Shown here in pieces: positions 1 through 5,150 of a stretch of 5,150 nucleotides of DNA. This stretch comes from Planctomycetota bacterium. Lineage in GTDB: Bacteria > Planctomycetota > Planctomycetia > Planctomycetales > Planctomycetaceae. The DNA lies in assembly GCA_024278285.1 (NCBI GenBank), contig JAJRTM010000216.1:1-5150 (forward strand). Direction: 5' to 3'. The position numbers were made by a program, and so were the translations under genes. The notes beneath the pieces were generated by a model. The model was not told the DNA's origin, ran no database searches, and worked only from the letters and a program-made list of their open reading frames with translations. Each line of letters begins with the position of its first letter. Within the stretch, counting starts at the first letter, position 1.

Positions 1-2
1 TC

Positions 3-116
3 AATCCGCGAGTGATCAAACGAAAAATGTCCCGCTGGAACAAATGCCGCCCCGAACACAGAAAGCGTCCCCCATTGAAGAAAACCTTTGCACAGACAGT
101 AGTTATGAATAATTGA
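3..116 (+). pseudogene. C-terminal end of a probable transposase (partial, enters from left edge)
   Basis: The third plus frame is open from the left edge to a TGA at 114-116 and encodes a strongly basic tail of 37 residues containing NPRVIKRKMSRWNKCRPEHR, followed by a K/T/F-rich end. The pattern 'R-V-x-K-R-K-x-S-x-W-x-K-x-R-x-x-H' followed by a short hydrophobic end resembles, from memory, the extreme C-terminus of IS4-type DDE transposases found in planctomycetes and cyanobacteria. The catalytic part would lie outside the window, so it cannot be told whether the element is intact. The second frame is also open from the edge to a TAA at 110-112, but its residues resemble nothing I know. The assignment rests on a short basic tail and is moderate at best. 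Confidence 0.5.
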
Positions 117-120
117 ACGG

Positions 121-198
121 TATTGCGTTTAACGGCAAGCCAAAGGCGACTGCGCAGGCAGACTGGACAATAAAGACTTGTTGTTAAACGAAACAATA
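121..198. repeat. Bulged long-range inverted repeat downstream of the transposase tail
   Basis: CGTTTAAC at 126-133 is the exact reverse complement of GTTAAACG at 183-190. Allowing a 3-base bulge (AAA at 191-193), the pairing extends through TATTG (121-125) with CAATA (194-198). The arms are 49 bases apart. It could be a weak structure past the transposase stop codon or part of an insertion-sequence end. No clear terminal inverted repeat or target duplication could be defined. Apart from this repeat and the palindromes at 229-272, I see no gene in 117-322. Confidence 0.3.
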
Positions 199-228
199 TC
201 CACCGAGAAACCCCGAAGAGATCGCTTA

Positions 229-250
229 CTGCAGGAATAGTTTCCTGTAG
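229..250. repeat. Short hairpin next to the 26-bp palindrome
   Basis: CTGCAGGAA (229-237) pairs with TTCCTGTAG (242-250) around a four-base TAGT loop, with one G-T mismatch in nine pairs. It overlaps the left edge of the next palindrome by four bases, so the two can only fold fully as alternatives. It lies about 75 bases past the serS stop codon in the direction of serS transcription. No T-run follows on either strand, so a classical intrinsic terminator is not supported. Confidence 0.5.
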
Positions 251-272
251 GGTGCGTCACGACGCACCCTAC
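247..272. repeat. Perfect 26-bp palindrome, REP-like, downstream of serS
   Basis: GTAGGGTGCGTC (247-258) and GACGCACCCTAC (261-272) are perfect 12-base reverse complements around a two-base AC centre. The stem is GC-rich and lies about 50 bases past the serS stop codon (323-325). From general knowledge, GGTGCG/CGCACC palindromes of this kind occur in many copies between genes of planctomycetes, cyanobacteria and others, so a dispersed REP-like element is likely. It might also slow or end serS transcription, but no T-run follows it on the minus strand. Confidence 0.75.
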
Positions 273-322
273 CTTGTCCGCTTCAAATTTCTTATTTGTT
301 AAATCGGGAACCTACTCCGATG

Positions 323-1600
323 TTATTTCTTAGCAACAATCAATTCCTTGCCAACCCATTTTCGTAACGATTCGGGAACAACAACGCTTCCATCGGCTTG
401 TTGATTATTCTCCAGAATGGCGATCATCGCGCGGGTGACCGCGATTGCGGTTCCGTTAAGCGTATGCACAAATTGTGTCCCTTTTTTTCCAGCCGTTCTG
501 CATCGCGTACTCAATCGGCGAGCCTGGTAGTCGGTGCAGTTTGTGCAACTGGTAACTTCACCATAGCTGCCACGACCGGGCATCCAGGCCTCCAGATCGT
601 ATTTGCGATAAGACGATCCGCCCATATCTCCCGTGCAAATATCGAGTACCCGATAAGGCAGTCCCAATCCCTGAAAGATCTCTTCTTCGATCCGTAATAC
701 CATCTGGTGGAATTCATCTGAAGCAGCTAAGTCGGGGGCAGTGAAACCGAACATTTCTACCTTTGTAAATTGATGCACGCGATAAATACCGCGTGTTGCT
801 TTGCCATGTGCCCCGGCTTCTGTTCGGAAACAGTGAGAAATCCCCGCGATCTTCAACGGTAATTTCTCCGCATCGATCACTTCATCTTTCATCATGCCGC
901 CCAGCGTAATTTCTGCGGTTGCGACCAGGGAAAGATCTGAATTTTCTATTGAGTAAATCTGCGTTTCGTCGCCCCGTGGAATGTAGCCGATTCCTTCAAG
1001 CACTTCGTCTCTTGCCAGATCGGGCGTTGTTGTTACCGTAAAACCTTCTGCGACCAGTTTTTCAATCGCATACTGCACCAAAGCAAGTTCCAGCAGAACC
1101 GCTTCATTTTTCAAATAATAAAACCCGTGTCCTGCCACTTTTCTTCCTGCTTCAAAATCGATCAGGTCAAGGTGTTGGGAAATTTCGACATGATCCTTCG
1201 GCTCGAAATCAAAATTCGGCTTCTCGCCCACTTTACGAACCGTCACCGAATCTTCTTCCAACCGACCAACGGGGGAATCGGGATGTGTCATATTCGGTAT
1301 TTGTGATTGCAAAGCATACAACTGTTGCTCAATCAACTTTTGCTGCTCTTCTATTTTGGCAACTTCTCCTCGCAGCTCTTTTCCTCTCGCGATCAACGCC
1401 GGCTTTTCCTCAGCAGAAGCTTTGGGGATTTTTCCGGAAGTTCCCTTCTGTTCTTTTCGCAGCGCATCTCCTTGGGTGATGAAATCCCTACGCTGATCGC
1501 GCAAGGAAAGAATCGGGCTGATATCAACCTGTACTCCGCGATTTTGGCAATTCGCCTTCACTTCATCCAAATGATCACATATATATTGCAAATCAAGCAT
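323..1600 (-). CDS. serS: Seryl-tRNA synthetase
   Basis: Class II aminoacyl-tRNA synthetase that activates serine with ATP and charges tRNA-Ser (and tRNA-Sec where present) in the cytoplasm. The 425-residue length is normal for bacterial SerRS. Residues about 30-105 are rich in E/K/Q/L heptads and form the N-terminal coiled-coil arm that grips the long variable arm of tRNA-Ser. The serine-site TAE motif is at 228-230. Motif 2 is at about 258-284 (FRTEAG, then TRGIYRVHQFTKVEMF). A SCTNCTDYQARR block lies at 351-362, and motif 3 is at about 382-400 (NGTAIAVTRAMIAILENNQ). The GIYRVHQFTKVEMF wording resembles plant-organelle SerRS more than E. coli. The start is ATG at 1598-1600, preceded by a GGAAG ribosome site; the stop is TAA. 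The 175-base spacer upstream suggests its own promoter. No damage seen; function is near certain. Confidence 0.98.
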   Translation of the reverse strand: MLDLQYICDHLDEVKANCQNRGVQVDISPILSLRDQRRDFITQGDALRKEQKGTSGKIPKASAEEKPALIARGKELRGEVAKIEEQQKLIEQQLYALQSQIPNMTHPDSPVGRLEEDSVTVRKVGEKPNFDFEPKDHVEISQHLDLIDFEAGRKVAGHGFYYLKNEAVLLELALVQYAIEKLVAEGFTVTTTPDLARDEVLEGIGYIPRGDETQIYSIENSDLSLVATAEITLGGMMKDEVIDAEKLPLKIAGISHCFRTEAGAHGKATRGIYRVHQFTKVEMFGFTAPDLAASDEFHQMVLRIEEEIFQGLGLPYRVLDICTGDMGGSSYRKYDLEAWMPGRGSYGEVTSCTNCTDYQARRLSTRCRTAGKKGTQFVHTLNGTAIAVTRAMIAILENNQQADGSVVVPESLRKWVGKELIVAKK

Positions 1601-1606
1601 GCTGCA

Positions 1607-1611
1607 CTTCC
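1607..1611 (-). promoter_or_regulatory. Ribosome binding site of serS
   Basis: On the minus strand, GGAAG sits six bases before the serS ATG. It is the clearest Shine-Dalgarno-like site in the window, and it supports the chosen start codon. Confidence 0.6.
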
Positions 1612-1635
1612 ATCAATCTGTTTTATTTAATTCTA

Positions 1636-1664
1636 AAAATAACTTCATCGAAACGATTCAACAA
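1636..1664 (-). promoter_or_regulatory. Possible sigma70-type promoter of serS
   Basis: On the minus strand, TTGTTG (1659-1664) and TATTTT (1636-1641) are separated by exactly 17 bases, in an AT-rich stretch 36-64 bases upstream of the serS start codon. Both boxes match the sigma70 consensus only partly, and the region is AT-rich, so chance matches are likely. Confidence 0.3.
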
Positions 1665-1671
1665 TGTTGTA

Positions 1672-1742
1672 GGGGTCGCTATTGCGGACCACGATGAGAA
1701 GTGGATCTTCCTATTCATGCGGCGGTCCATAATAGCGGACCC
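1672..1742. repeat. Imperfect long inverted repeat between the tRNase Z-like gene and serS
   Basis: The arm at 1672-1690 (GTCGCTATTGCGGACC core) and the arm at 1724-1742 (GGTCCATAATAGCGGACC core) are near-complementary 19-base sequences. They are separated by 33 bases that contain a further small hairpin, GAAG (1698-1701) with CTTC (1707-1710). The repeat starts 34 bases past the stop codon of the tRNase Z-like gene and ends upstream of the candidate serS promoter, so it would mainly lie in the 3' end of the upstream transcript. No T-run follows. From memory, 'GGGTCCGCTATTATGGACC'-type repeats recur between planctomycete genes, so a dispersed palindromic element is more likely than a gene-specific terminator. 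Confidence 0.6.
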
Positions 1743-1775
1743 TGCGCCAGAACTGAATCGTTACGCTCGTTTTGT

Positions 1776-2666
1776 CTAAATCCATAAATGAACGCGATCT
1801 TTCAACGAAGCGGGAAGTTTTTTCATGACCGCTTTTTTCAGATGCGACGTATGATACCGTGTACTGAAATGACACAGAATAATCAATTCATTTTCAAAAC
1901 GATCTGCCCGTTCAAGGATGTCATCCAGGTGAGTATGACCGAATTTGTGAATTTTTTTGACGCTATGTTCCGGGCGAAAGAACGTCATTTCCGTGATTAG
2001 GATTTTCGCTTTGTAGATGTCATCACAATTATCCAATCCAGCCGGCGATGTATCTCCCATGTAAGCAACCAGTGGAACACGCACTTCGTTGGTGACCTCT
2101 TTTCCTGATAGTCGCAGATCGCGAATTTGATCGCCGGGGAGTCCCTGATATTCCGGCTTCAGTTTTTTTCTGCGATCCCAAATGATGTACCCCACCGATG
2201 GAACCGTATGCTTGGTTTCGACAATACTTACCACATGCTCGCGAGAAAGTTCGTATTCTTCGCCGGGGAGAACGGGAATCAGATTGCAAGCCATGCGTCC
2301 ACGATCCAGCTTTTGCCAAGCATACAGAAGTCGTTCGACATCTTCTTTTACCTGCGCGGGTAGATAAATCGTCGGCGGTTCCATTTTCATCATTCGTCTG
2401 CGAGCCACAAATGCAGGCAGCGCAGCCATGTGATCCAGATGAGCATGAGAAAGAAAGAACGTCGGCGTTCCCATGAACGACCAAGGCGTTCCTCCCAGAT
2501 CGAAACCGATTTTCAGTTCGGGAATACGCCAGTAACTTTGCACCGCGGCTCGCGAATAACCTTCAATCGTCAAACCTTTATGCTCGATCACACGCAGCGG
2601 AAGATTATTGACAACCGGCTCTAAATCGGTAATGCCTTGTTCGGTTGAGGGGGAATCCATACTCAT
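1776..2666 (-). CDS. Short tRNase Z-like metallo-beta-lactamase-fold hydrolase (ribonuclease Z family)
   Basis: Probable zinc-dependent endonuclease that trims the 3' trailer of tRNA precursors. The metal ligands are visible: HAHLDH at 74-79, H153 in [11 protein letters not shown]205 in YMGDT, and H266 in CHFSTRY; a GHTHLDD block (243-249) carries the conserved tRNase Z histidine. The 296-residue length fits the short form. The N-terminal IEGYSRA...IGFDLGG and the segments [14 protein letters not shown] and [25 protein letters not shown] closely resemble, from memory, plant short tRNase Z (TRZ1/TRZ2) rather than the E. coli or Bacillus enzymes. The start is ATG at 2664-2666; a second ATG two codons on (2658-2660) is equally possible, and neither has a good ribosome site. 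The stop is TAG. It begins 50 bases after the desaturase stop, so co-transcription is possible. Family assignment is strong; activity on tRNA is inferred. Confidence 0.87.
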   Translation of the reverse strand: MSMDSPSTEQGITDLEPVVNNLPLRVIEHKGLTIEGYSRAAVQSYWRIPELKIGFDLGGTPWSFMGTPTFFLSHAHLDHMAALPAFVARRRMMKMEPPTIYLPAQVKEDVERLLYAWQKLDRGRMACNLIPVLPGEEYELSREHVVSIVETKHTVPSVGYIIWDRRKKLKPEYQGLPGDQIRDLRLSGKEVTNEVRVPLVAYMGDTSPAGLDNCDDIYKAKILITEMTFFRPEHSVKKIHKFGHTHLDDILERADRFENELIILCHFSTRYHTSHLKKAVMKKLPASLKDRVHLWI

Positions 2667-2716
2667 TATTTTCAGATAATCTTTTCGCTTAACTGCAAGG
2701 TGCGTTGCAACTGAAT

Positions 2717-3538
2717 TTACGTTCTTGGTTTCTTGTCGGTCTGTTTTTTGTTGCTCAGCGGTAATAATAGCATGACATCCAACCGTTGCACGTCACTACC
2801 GGGAAATTCGGGCAAACCAATTTTCATCTTGTCATGCCCAAGTCGCGGCTCGGCTCGATACGTTTTGAAAAGACGATCCCACCAGGGGAGATTGAAACCG
2901 TAATTGCTGTCTGTTTCGTCACGTTCAACCGAATGATGAATTCGGTGCATATCTGGTGTGACGAGAAACAGCCGCAGGATTTTATCGAACCAGATCGGCA
3001 AGTTAATATTGCCATGGTTGAACATCGCTGTCGCATTGAGCAGCACTTCAAAAATCATCACCGCAAGCGGCAATGCCCCAAGTAACACAATCGCTGCTAT
3101 TTTCAACAACATCGAAAGTAGAATTTCAAACGGATGAAATCGCAACCCGGTCGTGACATCGATATCGTGGTCGGCATGATGCACCCGATGCAGTCGCCAA
3201 AACAGTCCAATCGAATGAGACAGCACGTGCTGAAAGTAGATCAGTAAATCAAGAGACACAACCGCGATAAGAATGTTCGCCCAGGTTGGCAGGTTGAAAA
3301 GATGAAGCAGTCCCCACTGTTTTTGTAACGCAATCTCAGCAACCGCGACCGCACTAAGTGGAAGCACAAGCCTGACAACAACGGTGTTCAGAACAGTCAA
3401 TGCAAGATTATTCGTCCAGCGAAATGCTCTGGAACAAGTTCTCTTTTTGCGAGGAGCAAGCGATTCAATCACCGCGATAAAAACCAGTACGCCCAGAAAA
3501 ACACCAAGACGTATCGTTGCTTCCTGTTGAGGTGTCAC
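2717..3538 (-). CDS. Sterol desaturase / fatty acid hydroxylase superfamily membrane protein
   Basis: Integral membrane di-iron oxygenase family member, which uses O2 to hydroxylate or desaturate a lipid; the substrate cannot be told from sequence. The family's histidine boxes are present: HVLSH at 104-108, HRVHH at 117-121 and HRIHH at 198-202, plus H175 in FNHGN. Hydrophobic segments at about 10-27, 46-70, 86-103 and 141-166 fit a four-segment bundle with the boxes on the cytoplasmic side. The 273-residue length is typical. The C-terminus is polar and lysine-rich ([11 protein letters not shown]). The start is GTG (3536-3538), 21 bases after the FAH stop codon, with only a weak AGG-containing ribosome site about 12 bases away; no in-frame ATG lies between that stop and this start. 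Close spacing suggests co-transcription with the FAH gene. No ferredoxin or sterol-pathway partner lies nearby. Confidence 0.9.
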   Translation of the reverse strand: MTPQQEATIRLGVFLGVLVFIAVIESLAPRKKRTCSRAFRWTNNLALTVLNTVVVRLVLPLSAVAVAEIALQKQWGLLHLFNLPTWANILIAVVSLDLLIYFQHVLSHSIGLFWRLHRVHHADHDIDVTTGLRFHPFEILLSMLLKIAAIVLLGALPLAVMIFEVLLNATAMFNHGNINLPIWFDKILRLFLVTPDMHRIHHSVERDETDSNYGFNLPWWDRLFKTYRAEPRLGHDKMKIGLPEFPGSDVQRLDVMLLLPLSNKKQTDKKPRT

Positions 3539-3559
3539 TTTGAATGATGCCTGTTCTTT

Positions 3560-4423
3560 TCAGTCTTTAACAACAGGATTAACCAACGTGCCGATGCCCG
3601 CGATTTCAATCGTGACAACATCTCGATTCTGCAACGTGAATTGATCTGGCGGGATGATGCCGGTTCCTGTGAGCAAAATCGCTCCGTTTGGAAAATCGAG
3701 TTCTTTTCCCAGCCATGTCGCTAGTTCTTCCAGTGAGCGATGTAATTGATCGAGAGAAGTTTTTCCTTCAAAAACGATTTCGCTTTCACGTTCGATTTTC
3801 AACGAGATAGATGTGTCGCTCATTGAGATCGGTTCGTCTGCCAGCAGGACGACTGGTCCCAGCGCACACGATTGATTGTAAACTTTTGCCTGAGGCAGAT
3901 AGAGAGGGTTTTCCCCTTCGATATCGCGGGCAGACATATCGTTGCCGATCGTGTAGCCGCAGATTTTCATTTCGGGTGTGACCATCAAGGCCAATTCCGG
4001 TTCTGGAACCGACCAGTTGCTGTCCGTTCGAACGCGCACCGGTTCGCCTGGCGAAACAACTTGTGAGGGATTCGCTTTGTAAAACAGTTCCGGACGATCA
4101 GCCGAGTAAACCAGATCGTAATGGGAAGCACCATGTTCCGATTCGTCCATCCTCGCCTGTTGACTTCTTTTATACGTCACCCCTGCGGCCCAGACATCCT
4201 GCCTGTCAACCGGAGCCAGAAAGCGAACTTCTTCAATCGCGACCGGCGATATTTTTTGATGCACCAGATATTTCGACAACCCGGCAGGATCGGGAGCATG
4301 TAAAACATCGGAGAGTTTTCGGTATTCCTCCATCTGTGTCATATCAAGAACACGAACAGAAGCTTCCTCCAGTAACGCAACATGAACTTCCGCATTCGGA
4401 AGCAAAACACGAGCCAATTTCAT
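3560..4423 (-). CDS. Fumarylacetoacetate hydrolase family protein, possible 2-keto-3-deoxy sugar-acid dehydratase
   Basis: Cytoplasmic metal-dependent enzyme with a FAH-type C-terminal domain. After an N-terminal cap domain (about 1-70) come VWAAGVTYKRSQQAR (78-92), PELFYKAN (111-118), SVPEPELAL (138-146) with acidic metal ligands E141 and E143, GYTIGNDMSARDIEGENPLY (156-175) with D162, a lysine at 180 within LPQAKVYNQSCALGP, and the closing GTGI (253-256). The combination DSNWSVPEPELAL plus SARDIEGENPLYLPQAK resembles, from memory, 2-keto-3-deoxy-D-arabinonate dehydratase (KdaD-like) more than true fumarylacetoacetase or the HpcE isomerases, which have other spacing. The substrate remains an inference, since no sugar-acid genes lie nearby. 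The 287-residue length is normal. The start is ATG at 4421-4423 with a poor ribosome site; the stop is TGA. A terminator-like hairpin lies just upstream. Confidence 0.9.
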   Translation of the reverse strand: MKLARVLLPNAEVHVALLEEASVRVLDMTQMEEYRKLSDVLHAPDPAGLSKYLVHQKISPVAIEEVRFLAPVDRQDVWAAGVTYKRSQQARMDESEHGASHYDLVYSADRPELFYKANPSQVVSPGEPVRVRTDSNWSVPEPELALMVTPEMKICGYTIGNDMSARDIEGENPLYLPQAKVYNQSCALGPVVLLADEPISMSDTSISLKIERESEIVFEGKTSLDQLHRSLEELATWLGKELDFPNGAILLTGTGIIPPDQFTLQNRDVVTIEIAGIGTLVNPVVKD

Positions 4424-4436
4424 TGGGAATATCCAG

Positions 4437-4496
4437 AAAAAAACGGGAAAGGAATCAGAGTATTCGATGGGGCATCATACCGAACCTGATTCCCGT
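4437..4496 (-). terminator. Terminator-like hairpin with T-run in front of the FAH gene (possible attenuator)
   Basis: Read on the minus strand, ACGGG (4492-4496) and AATCAG (4486-4491) pair with CTGATT (4453-4458) and CCCGT (4443-4447), leaving a five-base bulge at 4448-4452. The alternative is a continuous 8-bp stem of GGAATCAG (4486-4493) with CTGATTCC (4451-4458). The top carries a second stem: GTAT (4477-4480) with ATAC (4460-4463) and GATG (4473-4476) with CATC (4466-4469) around CCC. Six T residues (4437-4442) follow directly, an intrinsic-terminator layout. The FAH ATG is only 13 bases further on, so the hairpin could be a conditional attenuator in the FAH leader, or the end of a unit read from the IS4 remnant. 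No promoter was identified with confidence. Confidence 0.5.
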
Positions 4497-4590
4497 TGTG
4501 TAGCCGTGGGCGGGATAAAACGGTAGAAGCCGGCAGGCCGGGAAATTACCAGCGACCACTTTTTATACAATTTCTGTTTTGCCATATCGT

Positions 4591-4611
4591 AGGATGGCGT
4601 GCAAGCACGCT
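4591..4611. repeat. Small palindrome downstream of the IS4-type remnant
   Basis: GCGTGC (4597-4602) and GCACGC (4605-4610) are perfect reverse complements around AA, within AGGATGGCGTGC...GCACGCTG. It lies six bases beyond the stop codon of the minus-strand transposase remnant. From memory, GCGTGCTTGCACGCC-like palindromes are common dispersed intergenic repeats in planctomycetes. It belongs to a different sequence family from the palindromes at 247-272 and 1672-1742. Confidence 0.5.
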
Positions 4612-4616
4612 GTTGT

Positions 4617-4860
4617 TTATACATAAGTTATTTTGCAGGGGCCGAAGGTGAGCCAGGCGAGGGTGAAGTCGGTCATGCGGCAGATGCCAATCCAGATCGG
4701 CTGGGGGCCGAGAGGGGCTCCCGTGTTGCGATTGTTGTAACCTCCCAACTTGGCTAATAACGGAATAAATTCCGACAAACGCGGTGCTTCTTCCGGAAGC
4801 GGCTGATCGCAGGTGATTTCCCAAACAGGCTTCCATTCTTCCAGTCAACTACGGCGTCCA
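4617..4860 (-). pseudogene. IS4/Tn5-type transposase, C-terminal remnant with frameshift
   Basis: The minus-strand frame from 4844 to the TAA at 4617-4619 encodes EEWKPVWEITCD, LSEFIPLLAKLGGYNNR, GPQPIWIGICRMTDFTLAW and LTFGP, the recognisable C-terminal tail (dimerisation region) of Tn5-like IS4-family transposases. This frame is blocked upstream by a TGA at 4845-4847. The preceding piece LAVDAVVD, which matches the 'LPCDAVFD' that normally precedes EEWK in such proteins, is found in another frame at about 4844-4868, so one missing base near 4845 explains the break. Further upstream the match is weak (LYQTAWYR at about 4878-4900) and the catalytic domain is absent. The ATG-started frame over the same bases is a shadow. 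No function is expected. Confidence 0.65.
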
Positions 4861-4914
4861 CCGCCAGAGCGTTTCCGCGATACCAGGCAGTCTGGTATAG
4901 TTGCATTGAAGTGA

Positions 4915-5150
4915 TTTCTACCGCTTGCTGAGGGATGGCGAGGGTTGAGGGAATCGCCTGACTCAGAAGTCGATTATTTTGATGACCACCGGAAAGATGA
5001 TTTTTCCCGCACGAAAGTTCGTCGTTACAAGACGCATGAAAAGAAAGCTGATTGCGAAGTGACTCGTAAATATTTTATCTGTCCGATTCCCGACAACTTG
5101 CCGGACGGTTCTCGCTGGTCAAATCTCAAAGCGGTCGGCATCGCGATCAA
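4915..5150 (+). pseudogene. ISAs1-family transposase, 5'-truncated, runs off the right edge
   Basis: A plus-strand frame is open from the TGA at 4912-4914 to the right edge without a credible start codon. Similarity to ISAs1 (H-repeat-type) transposases begins at about 4963: SEVDYFDDHRKDDFSRTKVRRY, then TRKYFICPIPDNLPDGSRW, then LKAVGIAI. This is the middle of the DDE transposase, after the first acidic catalytic residues. The N-terminal half, including the usual zinc-binding and first catalytic segments, is missing, and bases 4915-4962 do not match what should precede it. The usual HGR-x-E motif after 'THEK' is replaced by KADCE (about 5044-5058), a further sign of decay. The remainder lies outside the window, so the 3' part may be intact, but the gene as seen cannot make a working enzyme. 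Confidence 0.7.

Noticed and set aside
1307..1630. Plus-strand frames of 64-107 codons inside serS
   Set aside because: They are antisense to the well-conserved serS coding sequence and carry no family signature or ribosome site.
2029..2484. A 151-codon minus-strand frame within the tRNase Z-like gene
   Set aside because: It is an out-of-frame shadow of a gene whose catalytic motifs are all in the other frame.
2694..2709. Short inverted repeat TGCAA/TTGCA between the desaturase and the tRNase Z-like gene
   Set aside because: The stem is only five base pairs and no T-run follows; too weak to call a terminator.
4063..4503. A 146-codon plus-strand frame opposite the FAH gene and its leader
   Set aside because: It is antisense to a conserved enzyme, rich in P/H/R/S, and matches nothing recognisable.
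4530..4583. Possible promoter for the FAH leader (TTGTAT to TAATTT, 16 bases apart, minus strand)
   Set aside because: The -10 box matches poorly and the stretch is AT-rich, so it is not distinguishable from chance.
4546..4848. A 100-codon minus-strand frame across the IS4 remnant
   Set aside because: It overlaps the transposase-like frame, which gives recognisable family residues; the 100-codon frame has low-complexity R/P/H-rich content and no recognisable features.
1..5150. Possible defence system, CRISPR array, tRNA gene or biosynthetic cluster
   Set aside because: No regularly spaced repeats, cloverleaf, toxin-antitoxin pair or cluster-type enzyme set is visible on either strand.

Overview
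The window looks like a chromosomal segment from a planctomycete-like bacterium. I infer this from the style of the transposase remnants, the short intergenic palindromes, the weak or absent Shine-Dalgarno sites and the moderate GC content; it is not proven. All four intact genes lie on the minus strand. In order of transcription (right to left) they are a fumarylacetoacetate-hydrolase (FAH) family enzyme (3560-4423), a sterol-desaturase/fatty-acid-hydroxylase family membrane protein (2717-3538), a short tRNase Z-like metallo-beta-lactamase hydrolase (1776-2666) and seryl-tRNA synthetase (323-1600).

Layout: bases 1-116 appear to hold the last codons of a plus-strand transposase that enters from the left. 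Bases 117-322 hold no gene but contain inverted repeats, including a perfect 26-bp palindrome. serS follows, then a 175-base spacer with a long imperfect inverted repeat and a possible serS promoter. The next three genes are spaced by 50 and 21 bases and could form one transcription unit. Between the FAH start codon and the right edge there is no intact gene. This part holds a terminator-like hairpin with a T-run ending only 13 bases before the FAH start codon, a small palindrome, the frameshifted C-terminal end of an IS4/Tn5-type transposase on the minus strand, and a 5'-truncated ISAs1-type transposase on the plus strand that leaves the window.

How the genes work together: SerRS and a tRNase Z would both act on tRNA (charging and 3'-end maturation). 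The FAH enzyme and the desaturase have no obvious link to that or to each other beyond adjacency. I see no defence island, CRISPR array, biosynthetic cluster or clearly new multi-gene system. The most interesting items are the terminator-like leader in front of the FAH gene, the plant-like short tRNase Z, the sugar-acid-dehydratase-like signature in the FAH protein, and the transposon graveyard with several unrelated palindromes at gene borders.
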